Assembly: GCA_029256085.1 (NCBI GenBank)
Contig: JAQSYP010000004.1
Coordinates: 1-64,000 of the forward strand
Source: Caryophanales bacterium
Lineage (GTDB): Bacteria; Bacillota; Bacilli; CAJFEE01
Direction of reading: 5' to 3'
DNA length: 64,000 nucleotides
Shown here: in pieces, positions 15,722 through 24,700 of the stretch
Layout of the letters: the number at the start of each line of letters is the position of its first letter
How positions within the stretch are numbered: the first letter of the stretch is position 1
The notes under the pieces: model-generated
What the model was told of the DNA's origin: nothing
The model's input: the letters and a program-made list of their open reading frames with translations, nothing else
Databases searched by the model: none
Made by a program: the position numbers and the translations under genes

Positions 15722-18024
15722 TGACGATTATGAAAGAAGATAAAAACTTGAATACTAATATTAGTGAAATGCCAGAACAGTTAGTTACATTTGAATCAGG
15801 TAATGAAATGGCAGCAACTGCTGCTGCTCAAATTAACTATCATATTATGGGGTATTTCCCGATTACTCCTTCAACGGAGATTGCGCAATACCTAGATATG
15901 ATGAAAGCACGTGGACTTCACGACATTAAATTAATTGCAGCTGATGGTGAACATGGTTCTGCAGGTATAAACTATGGTGCATCTGTAGCGGGCGCAAGAG
16001 TTTTAAACGCGACAAGTGCAAATGGTTTATTGTATATGATAGAACAATTACCAGTTCAAGCAGGAACTCGTTTCCCGATGGTTATGAATCTAGTAACTCG
16101 CTCAGTATCAGGCCCGCTTGATATTCGTGGTGATCACTCTGATTTATACTATGCTTTAAATACTGGATGGGTTATATTAACTGCAAGAACTCCACAAGTA
16201 GTTTATGATATGAATATAATGGCACTTAAGATTGCTGAACATGCAAAAGTACGCTTGCCGGTTATGGTGGCATATGATGGTTTCTTTACTTCCCACCAAA
16301 AACGTAAAGTAAGCTACTTTAAGGATAGAGAAGTAGTGCAAAAATTTGTAGGTCCAATGCCAACAGGTTATCCGAACACTTCAGATCCGACTAAGCCAAT
16401 TACAGTTGGAGCACATATGAATGGTGACGATCTATTAAACAACCATTACCAGCAGTCTGAAGCAATCTATAATGCTATGGAAGTATATCAAGAGATTGCT
16501 AGCGAATATGAAAAAATTTCAGGTCGTAAGTACGAAATACTAGATTTATATAAAATGGAAGATGCGGAAGTTGCATTATTCTTATTAAACTCTGCAGCAG
16601 AATCAGCTAAAGATGTAGTTGATCGCCTTAGAGCGAAAGGGATTAAAGCAGGAGTTATTAGTCCTAACATTATCCGTCCATTCCCTGCCGCTCAAATTCG
16701 TGAAGCATTAAAGAATGTTAAATCACTATTAATCGGTGAGAGAGCAGACTCATACGGTGGGCATGGTCCTAACTTAACGCATGAAGTAAAATCAGCTCTA
16801 CAAGAAGATAAAGAAAACAAAACAGTAGTTCTAAGTAGAGTTTTCGGATTAGGTGGTAAAGACTTTTATGCAGAAGATGCTGAAGCATTCTTTGATTTAG
16901 CAATCGACGCAGCTGAAAAAGGGTACGCTGAAAAGTATTTTGATTACTATGGAATTGTTCCTGGAAAGGAAGTAAATGCACTTAACCCAGTAATTGAATC
17001 TCATCAAGGTAAATATAACTCTGGTTTAATTGAAGTTACTGAAGATCTAGAAACAAATAAATTAAAAGTTAAAATCCCGCCTTTAAGAAACTTAACTGTA
17101 AAACCTAAGCGTATTGCAGCTGGACACGGTGCTTGTCCTGGTTGCGGAATCTTCTCTGCACTTGAATTATTCTTCAAGGGTATTGAAGGTGACGTAGTAG
17201 TATTATTCCAAACAGGCTGTGGTTATGTTACAACAACTGCATATCCGTATAGTTCTCATAAACAAACGATGATTCATAACTTATTCCAAAATGGACCTGC
17301 AACATTATCTGGTGCTCTCGAAGGATTTATGGAAATGAAGCGTCGCGGAGAAATTCAAGTTTCTGATGATGTAACATTTGTAATGGTTACTGGTGACGGT
17401 GGTATGGATATCGGTATGGGTTCAGCTATCGGTACAGCATTACGTAATCATAAATTAATTATGCTTGAGTATGATAATGAAGGTTATATGAACACTGGTT
17501 CACAAATGTCTTACTCAACGCCTATTGGCCATATGACTTCAACAACTTCAGTTGGTAAAACACAACAAGGTAAGTCTTTCCAACATAAGGATACTGCTCA
17601 GATTATGGCATCAACTCACATTCCTTACGTGTTTACTGGATCTGAAGCTTTCCCTGAAGATTTAGTTAAGAAGGCAGCAAAGGCGCAATGGTATGCCCAG
17701 AATTATGGAACAGTTTACGGGAAATTACTAATTACTTGTCCATTAAACTGGAAATCAGATGATAGTCAAGGTCAAGTTATAATGCAAGCTGCTGTTAATT
17801 CTAACTTCTTCCCGCTATATGAAGTTGAACGAGGAATTACCAATATTACTTGGAATCCCGAGGAGAAGAAGAAAAAGATTACTTTAGAAGAATGGTTAGC
17901 ATTCATGGGTAAGACGAAGCACATGCTAAAGCCTGAAAATGCTCATATAATGAAAGAATTTGAAAACGAAGTAGAAAGAAGATGGGGTATTCTTAAGGCA
18001 AAACACGAAAACCCTCTATTATAA
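15721..18024 (+). CDS. 2-oxoacid:ferredoxin oxidoreductase, alpha and beta subunits fused
   Basis: A 767-residue fusion. Residues about 20-440 are the alpha subunit, with GNEMAATAAAQINYH, the FPITPSTEIA motif and SADGEHGSAG-like and RGDHSDLY segments. Residues about 455-767 are the TPP-binding beta subunit, with AGHGACPGCGIF holding paired cysteines and the TPP motif GDGGMDIGMG (about 559) followed by YDNEGYMNTG. It decarboxylates a 2-oxoacid to acyl-CoA with ferredoxin as acceptor. The order alpha-beta in one chain and gamma-delta in another differs from the two-gene KorAB system of aerobic bacilli. It ends with a strong terminator. Substrate undetermined. Confidence 0.92.
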   Translation: MTIMKEDKNLNTNISEMPEQLVTFESGNEMAATAAAQINYHIMGYFPITPSTEIAQYLDMMKARGLHDIKLIAADGEHGSAGINYGASVAGARVLNATSANGLLYMIEQLPVQAGTRFPMVMNLVTRSVSGPLDIRGDHSDLYYALNTGWVILTARTPQVVYDMNIMALKIAEHAKVRLPVMVAYDGFFTSHQKRKVSYFKDREVVQKFVGPMPTGYPNTSDPTKPITVGAHMNGDDLLNNHYQQSEAIYNAMEVYQEIASEYEKISGRKYEILDLYKMEDAEVALFLLNSAAESAKDVVDRLRAKGIKAGVISPNIIRPFPAAQIREALKNVKSLLIGERADSYGGHGPNLTHEVKSALQEDKENKTVVLSRVFGLGGKDFYAEDAEAFFDLAIDAAEKGYAEKYFDYYGIVPGKEVNALNPVIESHQGKYNSGLIEVTEDLETNKLKVKIPPLRNLTVKPKRIAAGHGACPGCGIFSALELFFKGIEGDVVVLFQTGCGYVTTTAYPYSSHKQTMIHNLFQNGPATLSGALEGFMEMKRRGEIQVSDDVTFVMVTGDGGMDIGMGSAIGTALRNHKLIMLEYDNEGYMNTGSQMSYSTPIGHMTSTTSVGKTQQGKSFQHKDTAQIMASTHIPYVFTGSEAFPEDLVKKAAKAQWYAQNYGTVYGKLLITCPLNWKSDDSQGQVIMQAAVNSNFFPLYEVERGITNITWNPEEKKKKITLEEWLAFMGKTKHMLKPENAHIMKEFENEVERRWGILKAKHENPLL

Positions 18025-18032
18025 GACTTATT

Positions 18033-18065
18033 GAGCTGCAACTTTTGTTGCAGCTCTTATTTTTA
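18033..18065 (+). terminator. Intrinsic terminator of the oxidoreductase operon
   Basis: GAGCTGCAAC-TTTT-GTTGCAGCTC, a perfect 10-bp stem followed by TTATTTTTAA. Confidence 0.93.
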
Positions 18066-18160
18066 AGATAAACCACTAAGTTTTCCGGCAGGAGTCGAGC
18101 GATTAGTATACAGAAAATAAATAAAAAAATTCATACTTTAACGCATATTTTTTGTCATAA

Positions 18161-18264
18161 TTCGACAATTGGAAGATAAAACTCCTGAAGTGGAAGATAA
18201 ACCGAGACAACTGGCAGATAAAATGACTCAACTGGAAGATATAACACTCAAACTGGAAGATAAA
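18161..18264. repeat. 21-bp tandem array (CTGGAAGATAAA core, 5 copies)
   Basis: Cores start at 18169, 18190, 18211, 18232 and 18253, exactly 21 bases apart. Each has the form (C/T/G)TGG(A/C)AGATA(A/T)A. In one forward frame the array reads as heptads of the type QLEDKxx without interruption, but the frame is closed upstream by TAA and has no ATG or ribosome binding site. A perfect Spo0A-box-like heptamer, TTCGACA, sits at 18161-18167 at its left edge. Position is between an operon terminator and a hypothetical gene. Confidence 0.93.
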
Positions 18265-18451
18265 ATTTTTTCAATAAATTTTTATATTATTTGAAGCTAA
18301 GTTTTTTGTAGTATTATAGCGTTAAAAATAATGCAACCCTAATCATCATATAATTTTTGTTGGAAGAATTGTAAAAAGGTATTACAATATAATCATATAT
18401 AAATTTGTGCATTGGAATATTCAACTATAAGATAACTGAAAGTGTGATTTC

Positions 18452-18949
18452 GTGAAAAATAAACCACTTATACTAATGTTTATAACTGTATTTGTAATTT
18501 TTCTGTTTATGATAGAATTTTTTATGCTCGCTGGTAAAAGTGAAACGAATGAAAAGCCGATTATTAATAGTGGGTTTGTTAGATTAACTGATGAAGAAAT
18601 TATAAGTGTTATAAGGCAGGTATATAGTAATTTACATATACACTCGTCAAAAGAAGATATTATTACGGTTTTTGGAACAAATTTCAGTTCGGAGAGTCCT
18701 GATAAAGTATTAGGAAACACTTGGAATTATGAATATTTCAGAAATTATTCAGCGTCAGCTAATGGGGAGAATAAGAACGATATAGAACTATTAAAGGAAA
18801 GAAATCTAGGTATAAAACTTACGATTAAATTTAATGAACATAATTTAGTACATGAAGCAGAAATGCTATATGTAATGGGTAAATCTAATATAATATATAA
18901 AGTCTCGTTTAATTCTGATGGAACTGTAAATGAAACGATAATTAATTAA
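18452..18949 (+). CDS. Hypothetical membrane-anchored protein
   Basis: A 165-residue protein. Residues 5-27 form one hydrophobic N-terminal segment (signal anchor or uncleaved signal). The rest is a soluble, probably extracellular domain with DEEIISVIRQVYSNLHIHSSKEDI and a beta-rich C-terminal half. The start is GTG, since the upstream ATGs are out of frame; the ribosome binding site is weak (GAAAGTGTGA). No family recognised; a small PepSY- or cystatin-like fold is possible but unproven. It stands alone and shares a terminator with convergent glxK. Confidence 0.75.
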   Translation: MKNKPLILMFITVFVIFLFMIEFFMLAGKSETNEKPIINSGFVRLTDEEIISVIRQVYSNLHIHSSKEDIITVFGTNFSSESPDKVLGNTWNYEYFRNYSASANGENKNDIELLKERNLGIKLTIKFNEHNLVHEAEMLYVMGKSNIIYKVSFNSDGTVNETIIN

Positions 18950-18981
18950 AAAAGCTGAACTTATATTAGTTCAGCTTTTTA
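18948..18981. terminator. Bidirectional terminator
   Basis: AAAAAGCTGAAC and GTTCAGCTTTTT form a stem of about 12 bp with an 8-base loop. It serves the hypothetical gene on the plus strand and glxK on the minus strand, overlapping the last codons of glxK. Confidence 0.9.
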
Positions 18982-20108
18982 AATACTGTTAATAACCTTG
19001 CAATATTTGAACTTGTATTGACTATATTTTTATTTGCATGTTTAAGTGCAGTATCAAGAGTCATAACACTGTTAGTTATAGAAAATGCTGCTGTTATTCC
19101 GTTTTTATATAGTAACTCATTATCGAGTTCAACTGAACCACCTAGAGCAATAAGAGGGATAGTATACTTATTACACAAATCACTAATTCCCTTGATAACT
19201 TTGCCATTTAGGGTTTGTGAGTCTATTCTTCCTTCTCCGGTAATAACTAAATCTGATTCTTTAATGTGGTCCTCAAGTCTAGTTAAACTACTAATTATTT
19301 CAAACCCGGATTCAAGCGTTGCGTTAAGGAATGCCAATGTACCAGCACCTAAACCTCCAGCTGCACCTGATCCTGGATAATGCTCAATTTCTTTATCTAA
19401 CTTTTCTCTTAAGATTTTTGCATAATGCTTTAAGTTATCATCAAGAATTTGTACTGTCTCAGGCGAAGCTCCTTTTTGAGGTCCATAAACATACGAAGCA
19501 CCTGATGTACCAGTTAAAGGGTTTGTAACATCACAAGCGACAATAATTTCTGTTTGGTATATACGTTTGTCAATATTAGAAGTATCAACAAATTTCAACC
19601 CATGAAGGTTTCCGCCATTAGGGTTAAATTCAGCATCGTTTTCATCGTGAAATTTTACTCCTAAAGCTGAGGCCATTCCAGTTCCACCATCATTCGTTGC
19701 ACTACCGCCAATACCTAAGATGATTTTTGTTACACCCTTATTCAGCGCATCTAAAATCAGTTCACCAGTGCCGTATGTAGAAGTTACAAGTGGATTTCTT
19801 TCCTCAGATTTTAACAAACTAAGACCTGACGCTTCAGCCATTTCGATAATTGCTGTTTTTCCATTATCCATAATTCCATAAGTTGCAGTTATTTTCCTGA
19901 AAAGTGGGTCATGAACAACACAATTATAATATTCTCCTCCAGTAGCAGTGATTATTGACTTTACAGTACCCTCGCCACCATCCGCAAATGGGATAATTTT
20001 AAATTCTGAATCAGGTAATACTTTAGAAAATCCCTCCTGGATATAGTTCGCTACTTCTAAAGCTGAAAGGCATTCTTTAAATGAATCAGGCGCAATTAGT
20101 ATTCTCAT
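18966..20108 (-). CDS. glxK: Glycerate kinase (GlxK/GarK family)
   Basis: A 380-residue enzyme phosphorylating D-glycerate with ATP to phosphoglycerate (the 2-phospho product is usual for this class). The N-terminal IAPDSFKECLSALEVA and FADGGEGTV motifs, the central GGSATNDGGTGMASALG loop, the Gly-rich PGSGAAGGLGAG segment and VITGEGRIDSQT are all diagnostic. Length is normal. AAAGGAG precedes the ATG. It lies 10 bases downstream of a methyltransferase gene and is probably cotranscribed with it, although no functional link is obvious. Confidence 0.95.
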   Translation of the reverse strand: MRILIAPDSFKECLSALEVANYIQEGFSKVLPDSEFKIIPFADGGEGTVKSIITATGGEYYNCVVHDPLFRKITATYGIMDNGKTAIIEMAEASGLSLLKSEERNPLVTSTYGTGELILDALNKGVTKIILGIGGSATNDGGTGMASALGVKFHDENDAEFNPNGGNLHGLKFVDTSNIDKRIYQTEIIVACDVTNPLTGTSGASYVYGPQKGASPETVQILDDNLKHYAKILREKLDKEIEHYPGSGAAGGLGAGTLAFLNATLESGFEIISSLTRLEDHIKESDLVITGEGRIDSQTLNGKVIKGISDLCNKYTIPLIALGGSVELDNELLYKNGITAAFSITNSVMTLDTALKHANKNIVNTSSNIARLLTVFKKLN

Positions 20109-20118
20109 ATAATCTCCT

Positions 20119-20829
20119 TTATTTAATGCATTTTAAAATTAATGCAGATGATTGTTCAGAGTACGTATTTCCTTTGAAATCACCATAGGTCTCAACTACT
20201 GAAAAATATTTTTTACATATAGTGATTAAATCTACACTATTTATTAGTAAAAGCTGAACTTGATTAGTTAGATTCTCACCATTAACATTTATAATTCCAT
20301 TAAAAGTTATTGAGCTATTATTAATTGTATAAAACCTAGTAAATGAGATATCTTCATCCTGTGCTGTTAATGTTGGTAATTCAAATGTTTTTTCATTTTT
20401 AATTTTATCAAAATTTACAATTTGTAAAAGTAAAACACCAGATTCTGATAGTAAATTAAAACTATCACTAATTACTTTTTCGACATCTATTAGTGAATTA
20501 AGGTGGGGAAGAGTGTTTCCAATACATAATATGAGTCCGAAAGTATCGGGAAAATATTTTGGTGTATCAAGAATATTCCCTTCTACAAGTTTTATATCAT
20601 CAAAATTTTTAATTTTACCTTCAAACGTCTTTACCATAGAGGGATCGATTTCTAATGCTGAAACATTAAATCCTTCCTGTTGAAATAGGATGGCTGTTGT
20701 ACCTGTTCCTGCACCTAAGTCTAGTACAGTTTTATTTCTTAAGTTAAAACTTTTACATAATTCAATTATATTATTATTTGGTAAAAAAAACTTATCGTAA
20801 TATTTACTTAGAGCTTCGTAAAAATTCAT
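20119..20829 (-). CDS. Class I SAM-dependent methyltransferase
   Basis: A 236-residue Rossmann-fold methyltransferase. Motif I is VLDLGAGTGTTA (near residue 35); motif II is the acidic ALEIDPSM, and motif III is around GNILDTPKYF. The N-terminal FYEALSKYYDKFF is typical of small YrrT/UbiE-like bacillar enzymes. The substrate is unknown. TAGGAGG precedes the ATG. It is the upstream gene of a pair with glxK. Confidence 0.88.
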   Translation of the reverse strand: MNFYEALSKYYDKFFLPNNNIIELCKSFNLRNKTVLDLGAGTGTTAILFQQEGFNVSALEIDPSMVKTFEGKIKNFDDIKLVEGNILDTPKYFPDTFGLILCIGNTLPHLNSLIDVEKVISDSFNLLSESGVLLLQIVNFDKIKNEKTFELPTLTAQDEDISFTRFYTINNSSITFNGIINVNGENLTNQVQLLLINSVDLITICKKYFSVVETYGDFKGNTYSEQSSALILKCIK

Positions 20830-20952
20830 TTTTATTTTTCCTCCTAAAAATTGCTATTAAAAGTACACATTTATTTTTCTGAAACTATTGAAAAAACTTG
20901 AGAAAACAAGTATTTTAGACTATGGAGAATAAAAAAAACACGAGGTGTAAAA

Positions 20953-21759
20953 ATGATAAATGAAGGTGTTAACTACCTAGAAAAAACAGCGATTAGAAAA
21001 AAAGATCTAATTAACAATTCTATATTAGAATTTTATGTGCGAGCAATTCTTGCAACATTATATTTAGGATTAGCATTAGTTGTATCACTCAGATTAGGCG
21101 ATATGTTTCATCAAGTAGATTCTCCTGCTACGTATTTTATGGCAGCTGCATTTTTCGGAATGGCTCTAATTTTAATCATTTACGGTGGTGCTGAACTTTT
21201 CACTGGTAATACTATGTATTTTACAGTATCGACAATCCGAAAATCCACTACTATGGCTGATTTGACCAAAAATTGGATTCATACTTATGTTGGTAATTTA
21301 ATAGGCGCTGTTATAATTGCCGCTATTTTATATTTTGCGGGCGTATTCAAGGATATACCTGAAGAACATTTTCTATATTTAATTGCTCATAAAAAAGCTA
21401 CGGGAGCATTTGTAAATTTATTATTTAAAGGTATACTTTGTAACTGGTTAGTATGTTTAGCTTGTTTTCTTCCTATGATGATCAAGGAAAATGGTGCAAA
21501 AATTGCCATGATTATGTTAGTAATTTTCATGTTCTTTATTTCTGGATATGAGCATAGTGTTGCAAATATGGTTTATTTTGCGGTTACAATTGCACAATCT
21601 GGTTTTGAGGTAGTAACAATACAAGAAGTTGTAAGTAATCTAATTCCAGTAACAATTGGTAATATTATCGGAGGATCAGTTTTTGTTGGGATGTTGTATA
21701 CGTATTTTGCTAGAGGACAAGAGAAGAATAGTATTGCTCTTGAAAAGAAATCTGCTTAA
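20953..21759 (+). CDS. Formate/nitrite transporter (FNT family)
   Basis: A 268-residue channel protein with six predicted membrane segments. FNT signature regions are present: GGAELFTGNTMYF near residue 77 and GILCNWLVCLACF near 155, the latter being the second omega-loop region. FNT pentamers conduct formate, nitrite or related monovalent anions. The start follows ACGAGGTG. It sits just upstream of the Moco operon but has its own terminator (21773-21821). The neighbourhood suggests nitrite or formate traffic linked to molybdoenzymes, which is inference. Confidence 0.92.
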   Translation: MINEGVNYLEKTAIRKKDLINNSILEFYVRAILATLYLGLALVVSLRLGDMFHQVDSPATYFMAAAFFGMALILIIYGGAELFTGNTMYFTVSTIRKSTTMADLTKNWIHTYVGNLIGAVIIAAILYFAGVFKDIPEEHFLYLIAHKKATGAFVNLLFKGILCNWLVCLACFLPMMIKENGAKIAMIMLVIFMFFISGYEHSVANMVYFAVTIAQSGFEVVTIQEVVSNLIPVTIGNIIGGSVFVGMLYTYFARGQEKNSIALEKKSA

Positions 21760-21772
21760 ATTATAACTGTTT

Positions 21773-21821
21773 AGACCGACGAGAAGCACATTCAAAGTGT
21801 GCTAAAACGTTGGTCTTTTTT
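21773..21821 (+). terminator. Nested-hairpin terminator after the FNT gene
   Basis: The outer stem AGACCGACG / CGTTGGTCT encloses a second hairpin AGCACA-TTCAAAG-TGTGCT and is followed by T6. Confidence 0.85.
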
Positions 21822-21925
21822 AAATTTGATATCGTTGATCAGCTACTATTTTTGCTTTTTTATTTTTTAATTCCTTGTAACATGTTATACTTAATTTAGA
21901 CAAATTTTAGACAAAGGTGATGTCT

Positions 21926-22954
21926 ATGACAAAAAATAATAATGCCCCATTAGATACGTTGAAACGACCACTTTTCGACTTGAGGATATCTATTACTGAT
22001 AGATGTAATTTCAGATGTACTTATTGTATGCCATCTGATATATTCCCAACAGATTATGGTTTTCTTCCAAAAACTACTATTCTTTCATATGAAGAAATTA
22101 TTAAAATTGCAACTAATTTTGTTGAGTTAGGTGTACGTAAAGTTAGAGTTACAGGTGGAGAACCGTTACTTCGAAAAGATGTTGTCCAACTAGTAGAAGG
22201 CCTAAATAAGATTGAGAACTTAAGAGAAATTGGTTTAACTACTAACGGGGTCCTTCTTCCTAAATATGCTAAGCAGTTAAAGAATGCAGGATTAAAACGA
22301 GTTAACGTTAGTTTAGATGCAATAAATAATGATGTTTTTACGAAAATGAATGGTAATAAAGGTACAGTTACAGATGTGCTTAAAGGTATTGACGCAGCTT
22401 TAGATGCTGGCTTAGGTGTTAAAATAAACATGGTAGTCAGAAAAGGCTGGAATGAGCAAGAAATTGTTCCAATGGCTAAATACTTTAAAGAAAAATCAAA
22501 TATAACTTTAAGATTTATAGAATTTATGGATGTTGGTGCAAGTAATGGTTGGAGATTAGATGATGTAATTCCTAGCAAGGAAATTTTAAACGAATTACAA
22601 AAATTCTCACAACTTGAACCTGTTAATCCTGATTACTATGGTGAAGTTGCCAAGAGATATAAATACTTAGACTCAGATTCTGAAATCGGATTTATAACTT
22701 CTGTTACAGAAACATTCTGTTCAAGCTGTACAAGAATTAGAATTTCTGCTGATGGTAAAATATACACGTGCTTATTTGCATCTGAAGGTCATGACATTAA
22801 GTCTATTGTTAGAAATGGTGCAACAAATGATGATATAAAAGATTATATTATCGATGTGTGGAATAAGAGAGAAGACAGATATTCAGATGTTAGGCATATT
22901 AATACTTTCCCTGAAAAGAGAAAGAAAATTGAAATGTCTTATATAGGGGGATAA
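21926..22954 (+). CDS. moaA: MoaA, GTP 3',8-cyclase (radical SAM)
   Basis: A 342-residue enzyme catalysing the first step of molybdenum cofactor synthesis, converting GTP to 3',8-cyclo-7,8-dihydro-GTP. The N-terminal radical SAM cluster is CNFRCTYC (Cys27, 31, 34) and the second 4Fe-4S cluster is FCSSCTRIR... with a third Cys in IYTC near residue 280. VRVTGGEPLLRKD is the SAM-binding glycine motif. The ATG of MTKNNN is chosen because AAAGGTG lies 6 bases upstream; GTG and ATG codons further upstream overlap that site. The usual C-terminal GG is present (YIGG). First gene of moaA-moaB-moaE-moaD-moaC-moeB. Confidence 0.96.
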   Translation: MTKNNNAPLDTLKRPLFDLRISITDRCNFRCTYCMPSDIFPTDYGFLPKTTILSYEEIIKIATNFVELGVRKVRVTGGEPLLRKDVVQLVEGLNKIENLREIGLTTNGVLLPKYAKQLKNAGLKRVNVSLDAINNDVFTKMNGNKGTVTDVLKGIDAALDAGLGVKINMVVRKGWNEQEIVPMAKYFKEKSNITLRFIEFMDVGASNGWRLDDVIPSKEILNELQKFSQLEPVNPDYYGEVAKRYKYLDSDSEIGFITSVTETFCSSCTRIRISADGKIYTCLFASEGHDIKSIVRNGATNDDIKDYIIDVWNKREDRYSDVRHINTFPEKRKKIEMSYIGG

Positions 22955-22956
22955 AA

Positions 22957-23469
22957 ATGAGTGTTCACGAGCATAAATCAAAAGCACCAAAATCTGTTAA
23001 TTGTATGATTATTACAGTATCAGATACACGTGATTTTGATACGGACACAAGTGGTAAATTAATGGAAGAGTTACTACTAGGCAATAGCCATACTGTGACT
23101 TTACGAAGAATTGTAAAAGACGATCGTAGTCAAATTGAAAGCGCTTTAAATGAAGGTTTAATAAATGATAATATTGATATTATTTTAATAAATGGTGGCA
23201 CTGGTCTTGCAAAAAGGGATGTCACTATAGAAACATTAAAACCAATGCTTGATAAAGAAATGGTTGGGTTTGGAGAAATCTTCAGAATGCTAAGTTATAC
23301 TGAGGATATTGGTTCAGCAGCAATTCTTAGTAGAGCCATCGCTGGAGTTAAGGATGGCAAGGCGATTTTTGCAACACCTGGTTCAAAGGGTGCAGTTAAG
23401 CTTGCGATGGAAAAATTAATTTTGCCAGAGCTCTCTCATGTCGTATGGGAGCTTAGAAGGTCTCACTAG
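22957..23469 (+). CDS. moaB: MoaB, molybdenum cofactor biosynthesis protein
   Basis: A 170-residue MoaB/Mog-family protein that binds molybdopterin and probably adenylylates it before metal insertion. The conserved INGGTGLAKRDVTIETL and FGEIFRMLSYTEDIGSAAILSRA motifs are clear, as is ATPGSKGAVKLAMEKLI. It starts 2 bases after moaA, with GGGGG in the moaA tail as ribosome binding site. Confidence 0.95.
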   Translation: MSVHEHKSKAPKSVNCMIITVSDTRDFDTDTSGKLMEELLLGNSHTVTLRRIVKDDRSQIESALNEGLINDNIDIILINGGTGLAKRDVTIETLKPMLDKEMVGFGEIFRMLSYTEDIGSAAILSRAIAGVKDGKAIFATPGSKGAVKLAMEKLILPELSHVVWELRRSH

Positions 23470-23481
23470 GGGGAAATCATT

Positions 23482-23943
23482 TTGAATTTTGAAATTACAG
23501 ATAAGCCAATTATTACTCAAGATATTATAAATAAAGTAGTTGATAGAAACGCGGGTGCAGTTACTACATTTATAGGTACAGTTAGAGAGTTAACTAAAGG
23601 TAAAAAGACTTTATTTCTTATATATGAAGCATACGAGAAAATGGCAGTTAAACAACTTAGTAGAATAGGTGATGAAATTATTGAAAAATGGCCAAATGCC
23701 AAAGTAGCAATAACTCACCGAGTGGGTAAATTAGAAATAACTGATATCGCTGTAGTGATCGCTGTTTCTACACCTCACAGAAAAGATGCTTATGATGCAA
23801 ATGAATACGCAATCGAACGAATTAAGCAAATAGTGCCTATCTGGAAAAAAGAGCATTGGGAAGATGGCGAGACATGGGTTGGGAATCAACTTGAAACTGA
23901 ACAATATCCTACTGGAAAGCCGGAAGGAGTTAGCCATGATTAA
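23482..23943 (+). CDS. moaE: MoaE, molybdopterin synthase large subunit
   Basis: A 153-residue catalytic subunit of molybdopterin synthase; it uses MoaD thiocarboxylate to add the dithiolene sulfurs to precursor Z. Conserved GAVTTFIGTVRELTKGK, LIYEAYEKMA and HRVGKLEITDIAVVIAVS are seen, with the C-terminal PIWKKEHWEDGETWVGN carrying the active-site Lys. The start is TTG after GGGGGAAAT. It overlaps moaD by 8 bases. Confidence 0.95.
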   Translation: MNFEITDKPIITQDIINKVVDRNAGAVTTFIGTVRELTKGKKTLFLIYEAYEKMAVKQLSRIGDEIIEKWPNAKVAITHRVGKLEITDIAVVIAVSTPHRKDAYDANEYAIERIKQIVPIWKKEHWEDGETWVGNQLETEQYPTGKPEGVSHD

Positions 23944-24169
23944 TTTACTGTTGTTTGCAAATTTTCAAGAAGTTATTGGATCTAAGGCATTAAGTCTTGA
24001 ATTAAATGTAAATAATATTTTAGAATTAAAAAACTATCTATTATCTAAATATCCAGAATTGGATTTTAATTTTGTAATGGTAGCTGTGAATGAGGAATAT
24101 GCAACAGATGAAACAGTTATTAAATCTGGAGACGTAGTAGCATTTATACCTCCAGTTAGCGGTGGTTGA
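23936..24169 (+). CDS. moaD: MoaD, molybdopterin synthase sulfur carrier
   Basis: A 77-residue ubiquitin-like protein ending in the obligatory GG (PPVSGG). The C-terminal Gly is adenylylated by MoeB and converted to thiocarboxylate. The start is the ATG at 23936, preceded by GGAAGGAG; a longer frame starting inside moaE is not needed. It overlaps both neighbours' reading regions, as usual in tight Moco operons. Confidence 0.93.
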   Translation: MINLLLFANFQEVIGSKALSLELNVNNILELKNYLLSKYPELDFNFVMVAVNEEYATDETVIKSGDVVAFIPPVSGG

Positions 24170-24182
24170 TAGGAGGGGCTTT

Positions 24183-24692
24183 ATGGAATCATTTACACAT
24201 TTTAATGAGCAAGGTAGAGCAAAAATGGTAGATATTTCTTCAAAAGATGATACCAAAAGAACAGCAATAGCAGCGTCAAGTATAGTTGTTAGTAAAGCAA
24301 TTTATGATGGAATAACTATGCAAACTTTAAAAAAAGGTGACGTTCTAGCAGTGGCACAAGTATCTGGAATTATGGCTGCAAAAAAAACATGGGATATTAT
24401 TCCGATGTGTCATGTAATTGAGCTTAAAGGTGTTAATATAACATTCGAGTGGCAAAAACATAACGATGACAATTACGAACTACTAATAGAAGCGACAGCA
24501 AACACCACTGGTGGGACAGGTGTGGAAATGGAAGCATTAACAGCTGCATCAGTGACAGCACTTACAGTTTATGATATGTGTAAAGCTGTAGATAAAGGTA
24601 TGGTTATTGGTCCTACTTATCTGTTGAGAAAAACTGGTGGTAAGAGTGGAGACTTTACTGCAAATACAAAATTACAGTGGTTTAATAAATAG
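24183..24692 (+). CDS. moaC: MoaC, cyclic pyranopterin monophosphate synthase
   Basis: A 169-residue enzyme that acts after MoaA to form cPMP (precursor Z). Conserved motifs are [17 protein letters not shown] at the N-terminus, [12 protein letters not shown] (the active-site CH) near residue 77, and [24 protein letters not shown] near residue 118. The ATG follows TAGGAGGGG; an in-frame GTG seven codons earlier lies over the moaD stop and is less likely. Confidence 0.95.
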   Translation: MESFTHFNEQGRAKMVDISSKDDTKRTAIAASSIVVSKAIYDGITMQTLKKGDVLAVAQVSGIMAAKKTWDIIPMCHVIELKGVNITFEWQKHNDDNYELLIEATANTTGGTGVEMEALTAASVTALTVYDMCKAVDKGMVIGPTYLLRKTGGKSGDFTANTKLQWFNK

Positions 24693-24700
24693 GTGAAACT

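Noticed and set aside
18161-18264. CRISPR array interpretation of the 21-bp repeats
   Set aside because: The units are contiguous with no unique spacers of typical length, and no cas genes are present.
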